DNA of 64,000 nucleotides from Pyrinomonadaceae bacterium (GTDB lineage: Bacteria > Acidobacteriota > Blastocatellia > Pyrinomonadales > Pyrinomonadaceae): positions 124,001 to 188,000 of the forward strand of contig JAJQRF010000005.1 of NCBI GenBank assembly GCA_021228405.1, in the 5' to 3' direction. How positions within the stretch are numbered: the stretch's first letter is position 1; every line of letters begins with the position of its first letter. Positions 9,180-17,481 of the stretch are shown piece by piece. The notes beneath the pieces were generated by a model that had not been told where the DNA came from, made no database searches, and worked only from the letters and a program-made list of their open reading frames with translations. The position numbers and the translations under genes are program-made.

Positions 9180-9367
9180 AAGGCAGGAAACACCAACCCG
9201 AAGGATGAAAACAAACGGGCAAAATAAATTTTCATCCTTCGATTTTAATTTCAAAATACTACCGCTTTATTTTAAACGGGAATCGGCAAACTTTCGGCAA
9301 ATTGTCCAACGAATTAAATACTGATAAAAACAAAAAATAACATTTCAAAAACAACAGTAAGAAAAAT

Positions 9368-11254
9368 ATGGAAAACGAATCAACAATCAATTTTGAAGAC
9401 TACAAAAACGAATGGCTCAAAGAAATAACTGAAGGGAATCCTTCAACAGTTGAACTTGGAAATAGATTTTCAAAAAAGTTAATTATTCAATGGCTTGATT
9501 TCAATGAAGACAGTGACGATATTATTTTATGTGATGGTGGCGGTGATGGAGGAATAGATATTGCCTATTTACATAGAGGAGATAATAAAGAGGAAAATTC
9601 CAATGACGGTGATACTTGGTATTTAGTACAAAGTAAATATGGCTCTGCTTTTTCAGGAACTGAAACTTTACTTAAAGAAGCGCAAAAAGTTATTGAAACA
9701 GTTGATGAAAAAAATAAATCCCTTTCTTCCTTAGCTGAAAATCTTATCGAAAGATTACAAAATTTCAGAAAAGCGGCTTCTTCAAAAGATAAGCTCGTGT
9801 TGGTTTTCGCTACGGTTAATAGTTTGGGTGAAAATGAAAAAAGAGTTCTTGAAGATGTTAAAGCTATGGGAAAAGCCAGACTAGGACCGCTTTTTGACGT
9901 TGATTCAGTTTCAATTGAAACGATATATCAAAGAATTGTAGAAAATCATCCGCAGTTAAAAAAATATGATATTGCTTTTACTGCCAACCTTAACCCTTCG
10001 GGAAATGATTTGTTAGTTGGCTCTGTAAAACTCAACAATCTTTATAAATTCTTAAAAGATTACAAAAAAGAAACGGGCGATCTCGATTTAATTTATGAGA
10101 AGAATGTTCGTAGATTTCTCGGCAGCAGAAAAAAAGTTAATGCCGGTATTGCTCAAACAATAAATGAGAATCCTGAAAGATTCGGTCTTTACAATAACGG
10201 AATCACTATTGTTGTTGAAGATTTCCAACTAATTGAAACCGATCAATATATCTTAAATGAGCCTTACATTGTCAACGGATGTCAGACTACAAAAACGATT
10301 TGGGAAACCCTTTACAAAAAACTTGAATCAGGAGGAACAGGCTCGAATCCAGAAATTGAAGAATGGAAAAAGCGGCTTGCTCGTGGAATTGTAGTTGTTA
10401 AAGTGGTTAAAGTCGGTGAAAATGGTGATGAACTATTAAAAGCAACTACAAGATACACAAATAGTCAAAATGCTGTCGGACAAAAGGATTTTATTGCTTT
10501 AGAAAGTAGTTTTAAAGATTGGGCAAAAGCAATGGCTCACGAATATGAAATTTTTCTGGAAATTCAGCGTGGCGGTTGGGAATCTCAAAAGGTATTACAA
10601 AGAATAAATCCAAGTGCCCAAACCTATCAAGATTGGGTGAATGCCTTCGATTTAATAAAAATTTATGGCGCAGGCTGGTTTAATGAACCCGGAATAGCCT
10701 TTGGGAAAAATGCCCCGTTCGCCCCAGATGGAAGTATCTTTAAACGAATAACAGAAGATGCTACATTTTCAATTATTGATTTGTATGCCGCTTATTTACT
10801 TCACAAGTTAACCCAAAAGATTGGATTTGGACGTATAACGGATAAACAATCAAGAAAGCAAACCAAGTTTTTATTCATAAATGTTTTAATTGAATTGCTT
10901 AAGGATTGTCTAACCTATTCTGAAATGGAAACAACAAATATAGAAGTTTCAAGAAGTGTAATTAAAATCTTTAACAATTTAGATTCTGAAGCCTCTACTA
11001 ATTTGGCGGATGCTACACTAAACGTAATTGATGATTATTTAACTCAAGGAAATGAGGATTCGATTTATACAGAACCTAAATTTTCACAGACGGGCGATTT
11101 GAACAGTTTTCTCAAGTGGGAAAGACTTGGAAAAGGCTCTGAACATACTCCTAAACTAAGCAATTTAATTGCTTTTACAAAGAGAGATATGAGAAGAAGC
11201 ATTGGTGGACAAACAGCGGCAAGAGCGGTGATTTCTCAAGCAATCAAAAATTAA
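9368..11254 (+). CDS. AIPR family protein, putative phage defence
   Basis: The central region carries the AIPR (abortive infection phage resistance, PF10592) signature: FLGSRKKVNAGI, then NPERFGLYNNGITI and YIVNGCQTTKTIW (about residues 250-320). The N-terminus looks like a restriction-endonuclease fold: DGGGDGGID (56-64) followed by WYLVQSKY (Gln88, Lys90), matching a PD-(D/E)xK-type D...QxK arrangement. Family members are found in defence islands and linked to abortive infection, and the nuclease is inferred, not shown. The 628-aa gene is clearly AT-richer than flanking genes, suggesting horizontal transfer. It has its own leader after an AT-rich 180-bp gap. No modification or toxin partner is adjacent. 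Confidence 0.88.
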   Translation: MENESTINFEDYKNEWLKEITEGNPSTVELGNRFSKKLIIQWLDFNEDSDDIILCDGGGDGGIDIAYLHRGDNKEENSNDGDTWYLVQSKYGSAFSGTETLLKEAQKVIETVDEKNKSLSSLAENLIERLQNFRKAASSKDKLVLVFATVNSLGENEKRVLEDVKAMGKARLGPLFDVDSVSIETIYQRIVENHPQLKKYDIAFTANLNPSGNDLLVGSVKLNNLYKFLKDYKKETGDLDLIYEKNVRRFLGSRKKVNAGIAQTINENPERFGLYNNGITIVVEDFQLIETDQYILNEPYIVNGCQTTKTIWETLYKKLESGGTGSNPEIEEWKKRLARGIVVVKVVKVGENGDELLKATTRYTNSQNAVGQKDFIALESSFKDWAKAMAHEYEIFLEIQRGGWESQKVLQRINPSAQTYQDWVNAFDLIKIYGAGWFNEPGIAFGKNAPFAPDGSIFKRITEDATFSIIDLYAAYLLHKLTQKIGFGRITDKQSRKQTKFLFINVLIELLKDCLTYSEMETTNIEVSRSVIKIFNNLDSEASTNLADATLNVIDDYLTQGNEDSIYTEPKFSQTGDLNSFLKWERLGKGSEHTPKLSNLIAFTKRDMRRSIGGQTAARAVISQAIKN

Positions 11255-11256
11255 AG

Positions 11257-11388
11257 ATGAACTACCTAACCAATTCAGAAATCGAAAGGCGCGATGTTTT
11301 GAATAATGATTCGGCGGTGCTGGGGATTTTTGAGTTGGTGGGTTTTGTGGCGTGCGGGTTAAGTAATTACGATTCGGGCGACGGTTGA
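11257..11388 (+). CDS. Possible 43-aa ORF after the AIPR gene (doubtful)
   Basis: An ATG two bases after the AIPR stop opens a 43-codon frame (N-terminus MNYLTNSEIERR), ending just before array B. Its position invites translational coupling, but it has no recognisable motif and no good ribosome-binding site. It may be the remnant of a gene whose 3' part was replaced by the repeat array. Confidence 0.3.
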   Translation: MNYLTNSEIERRDVLNNDSAVLGIFELVGFVACGLSNYDSGDG

Positions 11389-11399
11389 ATACAATGCGG

Positions 11400-11784
11400 A
11401 CTGAACGGTTTAATTTGTGACCTGCGCGGTTTAATTTGAAGCTATCTCAAAAATACAAAAAGTATCGTTAAGCAAGCGGTCTGCGACCGCATTAACCGTT
11501 AATTTGTTACTTGAAACGCGGTCACAGACCGCTTGCTTAACCGTGAATTATATTTTTGAGATAGTTTGTTGATACCTGCGCCGTTTAATCTGTGACCTGC
11601 GCCATTTAATTTGCCACCTGCGAAGTTTAATTTGTGACCTGCGAAGTTTAATTTGTGACCTGCGAAGTTTAATTTGCGACCTGCGCGGTTTAATCTGTGA
11701 CCTGCGCGATTTAATTTGCCACCTGCGCGATTTAATTTAACGCCTGCGCGATTTAATTTGCGACCTGCGCGGTTTAATTTCAAA
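11400..11784. repeat. 21-bp phased array, CCTGCGCGGTTTAATTT unit (array B)
   Basis: CCTGCG begins at 11575, 11596, 11617, 11638, 11659, 11680, 11701, 11722, 11743 and 11764, exactly 21 bp apart, with variants (CGCGG, CGAAG, CGCGA, CGCCA) before TTTAATTT. Two more units lie at 11400 and 11421, on the other side of an inverted-repeat element that starts exactly at the next unit boundary (11442). The minus strand is open and would give a seven-residue repeat KLNRAGH, which I regard as a by-product of the period. The gap 11389-11873 holds this array, the inverted-repeat element and a radA tail fragment. Confidence 0.93.
11442..11564. mobile_element. MITE-like inverted-repeat element, 123 bp
   Basis: Outer arms CTATCTCAAAAATA (11442-11455) and its exact complement (11551-11564) enclose inner arms CGTTAAGCAAGCGGTC... 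(11466-11490) and the matching complement (11518-11543). It lies inside array B, displacing repeat phase. The inner arm has a diverged relative at 8194-8216, just after radA. No ORF inside. I infer a small non-autonomous palindromic element; no target duplication is clear. Confidence 0.6.
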
Positions 11785-11786
11785 CT

Positions 11787-11864
11787 GTTATTGAAAAATT
11801 TACCGAAATCAGTGTTGTCGGCGGAGTGCGGAATTTGGTAGAAGCGTTGGGCGAATTGTTCTAA
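11787..11864 (+). pseudogene. Decayed duplicate of the radA 3' end
   Basis: The final 78 bases before TAA at 11862-11864 align with the end of radA (8099-8176) at both DNA and protein level: VVG(G)VR..L.EAL.ELF followed by a stop. There is one 3-base insertion and about a quarter of the bases differ. No start codon or remaining domain is present, so it is a fragment. It places a radA-tail direct repeat on each side of the 3.6-kb accessory stretch. Confidence 0.72.
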
Positions 11865-11873
11865 TATTGAAAA

Positions 11874-12362
11874 ATGAAGAGAATCGAACCGAAAGAGGGA
11901 CAGGAATCAGTTTGGGATTACCCGCGACCGCCGAGATTGGAAGCGGTCAACAAACATCTGAAAATTATTTTCAACGGCGAGGTGATTGCCGAAACGAATC
12001 GGGCTTTCCGCGTGTTGGAAACGTCGCATCCGCCCGTTTATTATTTTCCGCCCGAAGATGTGCGGATGGAATTTTTGACGCAGGTAGGCGGCGCGAGCTT
12101 TTGCGAATGGAAAGGTCGCGCCGGTTATTACGATCTGCGGGTCGGTGAAAAAAAGGTCGCAAACGCGGCTTGGTTTTATCCGCAACCGACGGAAAGTTTC
12201 AAACAGATCAAAGATTATCCAGCGTTTTACCCGTCGAAAATGGATGCTTGCTACGTCAATGACGAATTGGTTCAGGCACAGGAAGGCGATTTTTACGGCG
12301 GTTGGATAACTTCCGACATCGTCGGACCGTTCAAAGGCGGCGCGGGAACCTGGGGTTGGTAA
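11874..12362 (+). CDS. DUF427 domain protein
   Basis: A 162-aa protein with the DUF427 pattern: RVLETSHPPVYYFPPEDV near residues 45-62, then FCEWKGRAGYYDL (about 75-88), AAWFYPQP and a C-terminal YGGWITSDIVGPFKG. Family members are small soluble beta-rich proteins of unknown biochemical role, common in soil bacteria. Starts with ATG at 11874, ten bases after the radA fragment, and ends in GGAGTWGW. Array C follows directly. No operon partner. Confidence 0.88.
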   Translation: MKRIEPKEGQESVWDYPRPPRLEAVNKHLKIIFNGEVIAETNRAFRVLETSHPPVYYFPPEDVRMEFLTQVGGASFCEWKGRAGYYDLRVGEKKVANAAWFYPQPTESFKQIKDYPAFYPSKMDACYVNDELVQAQEGDFYGGWITSDIVGPFKGGAGTWGW

Positions 12363-12396
12363 AATCATCGAAAAATGTCTGTTTTTCATCTTTTTG

Positions 12397-12669
12397 AGGC
12401 ATTGTTGCCTCTGAAAGTGTCAGCGATGGCACTTTCAGAGGCAACGGTGAGGCTCCGAGAGCGAAGGTTGATACTTCAAAGTGTCATCGCTCCCTCTTCG
12501 AGAGAGAATCTTCCCTCTCTGAGAGGCATCGTTGATACTTTGAGAGGGAAACTTTCCTCTTTGAGTGTCGTCGTTCCCTCTTTGTGAGGCATCGTTGATA
12601 CTTCAAAGTGTCGTCGTTCCCTCTCCAATAGGAAAACTTCACTCTCCGGGAGGAAATTTCCTTTTTTTC
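12397..12669. repeat. 21-bp phased array, GAGGCATCGTTGATACTT unit (array C)
   Basis: Unit boundaries can be set at 12460, 12481, 12502, 12523, 12544, 12565, 12586, 12607, 12628 and 12649, all 21 bp. Units alternate between GAGGCATCGTTGATACTT-like and GTGTCGTCGTTCCCTCT-like forms. It fills most of the 385-bp gap between the DUF427 and NTF2-like genes, and both strands contain spurious ORFs. Confidence 0.9.
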
Positions 12670-12747
12670 GATCAAGCAGAAACAAAATTTCTCGCAGTCC
12701 GTAAAAACCTTCAATTTTTTAATTTATTTTTTCGAGGAATTATTCTA

Positions 12748-13218
12748 ATGAAATTCAAGATTTTTCTATTTATTCTGCTCTTTTCGAGCGTTTCCGTTTT
12801 TGCCCAGTCGAAAGAAGACACGGCTTTGAAGGCTTTGGTCGGACAAATGACCGATGCCCAGCAGGATTATCAGCCGGATGCGCTCGACAAGATTTTGACG
12901 GCGGATTACATCGAAATCTCGCCCGTCGGCGAATTTGACCCGCGCGAAAAGGTTCTCGGATTTTATAAGCCCGAACTGAAACCGCCCGCCGATAAAATGT
13001 CGGCAAAGGTTGCCACGGACGAATTTTCGATCCGCGTTTACGATAAAGTGGCAATCGTCATCGCACGGCTGAATTATACCGTCACGAGCGAAGGAAAAAC
13101 CCTGCCCCCGCGCAGTATCCGCGCCACTTTCGTCTGCAAAAAAGACGGAAAAACGTGGAAGATAGCCTCCGCCCAATACACCGGAATCCGCCCGACGCAA
13201 ACACCGCCGAAGTCATAG
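12748..13218 (+). CDS. Secreted NTF2-like (DUF4440-type) protein
   Basis: The true start is ATG 12748, where a signal peptide (about 1-19, ending VFAQ) begins and a GAGGA ribosome-binding site precedes; the frame is open further upstream only because of array C. The 156-aa product has the SnoaL/NTF2 layout: helix with DALDKILTADYIEI, VRVYDKVAIVIARLNYT strand pair, and RATFVCKKDGKTWKIAS near the end. Such cone-fold proteins often bind small ligands; here export to the periplasm is predicted. Specific role unknown. Confidence 0.85.
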   Translation: MKFKIFLFILLFSSVSVFAQSKEDTALKALVGQMTDAQQDYQPDALDKILTADYIEISPVGEFDPREKVLGFYKPELKPPADKMSAKVATDEFSIRVYDKVAIVIARLNYTVTSEGKTLPPRSIRATFVCKKDGKTWKIASAQYTGIRPTQTPPKS

Positions 13219-13225
13219 AACATCG

Positions 13226-13314
13226 AACGCGGATTGGGCGAATCCGACAGATTTACAGGATAATTTCTATAAAATATATCAGCCATAATCTGCCAAATCC
13301 GCCTAATCCGCGTT
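13226..13314. repeat. Long imperfect inverted repeat (CGCGGATT words)
   Basis: AACGCGGATTGGGCGAAT at 13226-13243 pairs 16 of 18 with the complement of 13297-13314. It lies between the NTF2-like gene and the DUF6986 gene. Similar word-type inverted repeats occur at 2562-2648 and 46447-46536. Confidence 0.65.
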
Positions 13315-13361
13315 CCAAATTCCAATTCTAAGTTTCATAATGCTAAAATTTCTCAAATGTT

Positions 13362-14825
<1,464 letters not shown>

Positions 14826-14848
14826 AAGTTAAAAAGTAAAAAGTAAAA

Positions 14849-14875
14849 AAGTCTGAACTTTTCAGATTCAGACTA
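14849..14875 (-). terminator. Terminator for the PilZ gene
   Basis: AGTCTGAA (14850-14857) and TTCAGACT (14867-14874) pair perfectly; on the minus strand the hairpin is followed by a T run. It lies in the convergent gap between the DUF6986 and PilZ genes. Confidence 0.7.
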
Positions 14876-14902
14876 ATTCTTAAACTTTTAACTGTAAATA
14901 TC

Positions 14903-15346
14903 CTATTCGCTCGACATAACTTCCTGCAGAATCGCTTCTTTACGGCGACGTTTGTCGCGCATTTGCGGTTCCGGTTTGTCCTTAAACGAAGGCGGCTGTG
15001 AAAACGGGTCGACCTGCAAGGGTAAACCTTCGATAGCAAGCGAATTTGAAATGATGCGGGCGATCAATTCCTGCTCGAATTTCGTAATTTCGAGAAATCG
15101 CGCACCGATGCCGTTATTTTCAAAACGATAAAGGGCTTTGCAATTGAGCGGAAGCCAGTTTTTGTTCGGAAGCTGGATTTCAAGCCGGAATTCTTCTCCC
15201 GTAAAAATATTTTCATCCCATTCGGCAAGACAACCGCCGATGCTGATCTGCTGAAGAACGGTTTCGATCCTATCCCCGAATTTGGTGTAGCGGATCGCGG
15301 GAATATCGAGCGAAAATCTGATGTGTTGGCGTTGTGATATAGACAT
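14903..15346 (-). CDS. PilZ domain protein, probable c-di-GMP effector
   Basis: The 147-aa protein has the two PilZ binding motifs: RQHIRF (6-11) as the RxxxR loop and SIGGC (about 35-39) as the (D/N)xSxxG motif, with the usual acidic first residue replaced by Gln-Ile. PilZ domains bind cyclic di-GMP and regulate motility, polysaccharide or adhesion. The C-terminal ~45 residues are a basic tail (RDKRRRKEA) outside the domain. Single gene with its own terminator; about 300 bp upstream (15347-15644) hold no clear feature apart from AT-rich promoter-like sequence. Confidence 0.85.
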   Translation of the reverse strand: MSISQRQHIRFSLDIPAIRYTKFGDRIETVLQQISIGGCLAEWDENIFTGEEFRLEIQLPNKNWLPLNCKALYRFENNGIGARFLEITKFEQELIARIISNSLAIEGLPLQVDPFSQPPSFKDKPEPQMRDKRRRKEAILQEVMSSE

Positions 15347-15644
15347 TTTGGAAATAATCTGGAAATGATCGCGGCAGGAATTTGATTAAAACGCAGAAGC
15401 GTTCGACATCTTTTATTTTACAGACTTTTACAAACCGAAAGCAACAACTTTTTTCCGTTCGCGAAAACTTTTGCGAATGCTTTTATATCCTACATTTTAC
15501 TTCAGTGCGAAACTGCAATTATTACTATTAATTACCGGAATAAATCAGACCTTTGAAAGATTATTTTTACCTTTCAAAGAAAAAAGATTTACTCTCACGC
15601 CTCAGTTTGCAATAATTAATAATATAACAACAAGGAGGTCTTAA

Positions 15645-16475
15645 ATGGCTGAAGAATTCAAATGTTTGGATGAAATCCAATTAACGGAAGACGAACAGGC
15701 TTTATTGAACGAAATGCCCGAACTCGGCGAACTCGGCGAAGCGCGGCGCAAATTTTTAGGTCAGGCGGCGGCGATGGGTTTAGGCGCATTTGCCATTAAT
15801 TTACTACAACAGCAGGAAGTTTTCGCGCGTTGGGAAACGCCCGAAGACGCGCTGTTTGCGCCGGTTGCGGAAGAAAACGCGGTCGCCGTCAAACTCAAGA
15901 TAAACGGCGTGGAAAAATCTTTATCGCTTGATTCAAGAATGACTCTGCTCGACGCTCTGCGTGAAAAACTTGCGCTGACAGGCTCGAAAAAAGGGTGCGA
16001 TCACGGTCAATGCGGTGCCTGCACGGTCATCGTGGACGGTCGCAGGGTTTTGTCCTGCCTGACGCTGACGGCGCAATGCGAAGGAAAATCCGTGACGACG
16101 ATCGAGGGTTTGGCGGACGGCAATGAGCTGCATCCGATTCAGGCTTCGTTCATCAAGCACGATGGTTTTCAATGCGGTTACTGCACGCCCGGACAGATTT
16201 GTTCGGCGGTCGCGCTGATGAGCGAAGCGAAAAACGGCGAAGCCAGCTACGTTTCGACCAACATTCGCACGAATGCGAAAAACATCAAACTTTCCGACGA
16301 CGAAATCCGCGAACGAATGAGCGGAAACCTGTGCCGTTGCGGTGCATATCCGAATATCGTCAAGGCGATTCAGGAAGTTCACAGCGGAAAGGAACAGGCG
16401 CAAACGTGGAATTTCCATAAACCCGAAGAAAATCTCGCTGAAAACAAGGAGGAAACGAACAATGAGACCGTTTAA
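15645..16475 (+). CDS. 2Fe-2S subunit of a molybdenum hydroxylase
   Basis: Electron-transfer subunit of a xanthine dehydrogenase/aldehyde oxidoreductase type complex (PaoA/YagT-like). After a 33-residue acidic leader come RRKFLG and a hydrophobic stretch (about 34-56), a twin-arginine export-like signal. The first ferredoxin-type cluster uses CDHGQCGACTVIVDG...C, the second CGYCTPGQ and NLCRCGAY. At 276 aa the two domains are complete, with an insertion between them. Strong AAGGAGGT ribosome-binding site; its 3' end overlaps the FAD subunit gene by 14 bp. First gene of the operon 15645-21855. Confidence 0.93.
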   Translation: MAEEFKCLDEIQLTEDEQALLNEMPELGELGEARRKFLGQAAAMGLGAFAINLLQQQEVFARWETPEDALFAPVAEENAVAVKLKINGVEKSLSLDSRMTLLDALREKLALTGSKKGCDHGQCGACTVIVDGRRVLSCLTLTAQCEGKSVTTIEGLADGNELHPIQASFIKHDGFQCGYCTPGQICSAVALMSEAKNGEASYVSTNIRTNAKNIKLSDDEIRERMSGNLCRCGAYPNIVKAIQEVHSGKEQAQTWNFHKPEENLAENKEETNNETV

Positions 16476-17454
16476 ATACGAACGCGCAACCGATGCCGCC
16501 GCCGCGACCAAAGCGGTTTCCGCCAATAGTTCGGCGAAATTTCTGGCGGGCGGAACGAATATTCTCGATCTGATGAAGGAAGATGTCGAACGTCCGACCG
16601 CATTGATCGATATTACACGTCTTTCGCTTTCGCAGATTCGTTCGGCAAACGGCGGAGTTTCGCTCGGCGCGTTGGCGAAAAACACCGATACGGCAAATCA
16701 TCCGCTCGTTCGGCAAAACTTCCCGCTTCTTTCAATGGCGATTCTCGCGGGCGCGTCGGGGCAAATCCGCAATATGGCGACCAACGGCGGAAATCTTTTG
16801 CAGAGAACGCGTTGTCCTTATTTCTACGATGTCGCGATGCCTTGCAACAAACGCGAACCGAATTCGGGTTGCGCCGCGATGGAAGGATTGAATCGAATGC
16901 ACGCGATCTTCGGCTGGTCGGAAAAATGTATCGCCGTCTATCCGTCGGATATGGCGGTCGCCCTTGCCGCGCTCGATGCAACGGTCAAAGTTCAGGACGC
17001 AAACGGAAAGGAACGCACGATCAATTTCGGCGATTTTCACCGTCTGCCTGAAAATTCGCCCGAAAAAGACACGAATCTGACGAACGGCGAACTGATTACC
17101 TCGATCGAGATTCCGAAAAACAATTTCGCGGGCAAATCCTACTACCTGAAAGTCCGTGACCGTGCAAGTTATGCGTTTGCACTGGTTTCGGTTGCCGCCG
17201 CGCTCGAAACTAACGGCAACAAGATCAAAAATGTCCGTATCGCGATGGGCGGTGTCGCGCACAAACCCTGGCGTGCAATGGAAGCCGAAAAAATGCTCGT
17301 CGGCAAAGAAGCGACCGAAGCGAATTTCAAAATGGCGGCGGAAGCCGAAATGAAAAACGCGAAGCCGCTCGAACATAACAAATTCAAAGTCGAACTCGGC
17401 AAACGCGCCATCGTTCGCGCGCTCTCAATGGCGATGAATGGCGACAAGGCTTAA
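16462..17454 (+). CDS. FAD-binding subunit of the molybdenum hydroxylase
   Basis: The 330-aa FAD subunit (PaoB/YagS, CoxM family) passes electrons between FeS centres and acceptor. It shows the FAD-binding AKFLAGGTNILDLMK (about 25-39) and the second motif NMATNGGNLLQRTRCPYFYD (about 101-120), the latter with the Cys-rich insertion CNKREPNSGCAA typical of PaoB-like proteins that bind an extra FeS cluster. Start chosen at ATG 16462, after AAGGAGGA, which overlaps the previous gene; the longer frame upstream is that gene's shadow. Confidence 0.93.
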   Translation: MRPFKYERATDAAAATKAVSANSSAKFLAGGTNILDLMKEDVERPTALIDITRLSLSQIRSANGGVSLGALAKNTDTANHPLVRQNFPLLSMAILAGASGQIRNMATNGGNLLQRTRCPYFYDVAMPCNKREPNSGCAAMEGLNRMHAIFGWSEKCIAVYPSDMAVALAALDATVKVQDANGKERTINFGDFHRLPENSPEKDTNLTNGELITSIEIPKNNFAGKSYYLKVRDRASYAFALVSVAAALETNGNKIKNVRIAMGGVAHKPWRAMEAEKMLVGKEATEANFKMAAEAEMKNAKPLEHNKFKVELGKRAIVRALSMAMNGDKA

Positions 17455-17481
17455 ATTTTTACAAACATTACAAGGGGTTTT

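Noticed and set aside
11499-11783. Minus-strand ORF encoding a seven-residue KLNRAG repeat
   Set aside because: It is array B read through; the start has no ribosome-binding site and the heptad is a by-product of the 21-bp period, though translation cannot be excluded.
11400-11784. Possible CRISPR-like array
   Set aside because: Units are contiguous at 21 bp with no unique spacers, and no cas gene is near.
12476-12685. ORFs on both strands over array C
   Set aside because: No start signals, products are repeat translations. The extended plus-strand ORF from 12565 is the upstream reading of the NTF2-like gene whose true start is 12748.
15347-15644. Molybdenum-cofactor riboswitch before the hydroxylase operon
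   Set aside because: The leader is AT-rich and lacks the recognisable Moco core; not supported by eye.
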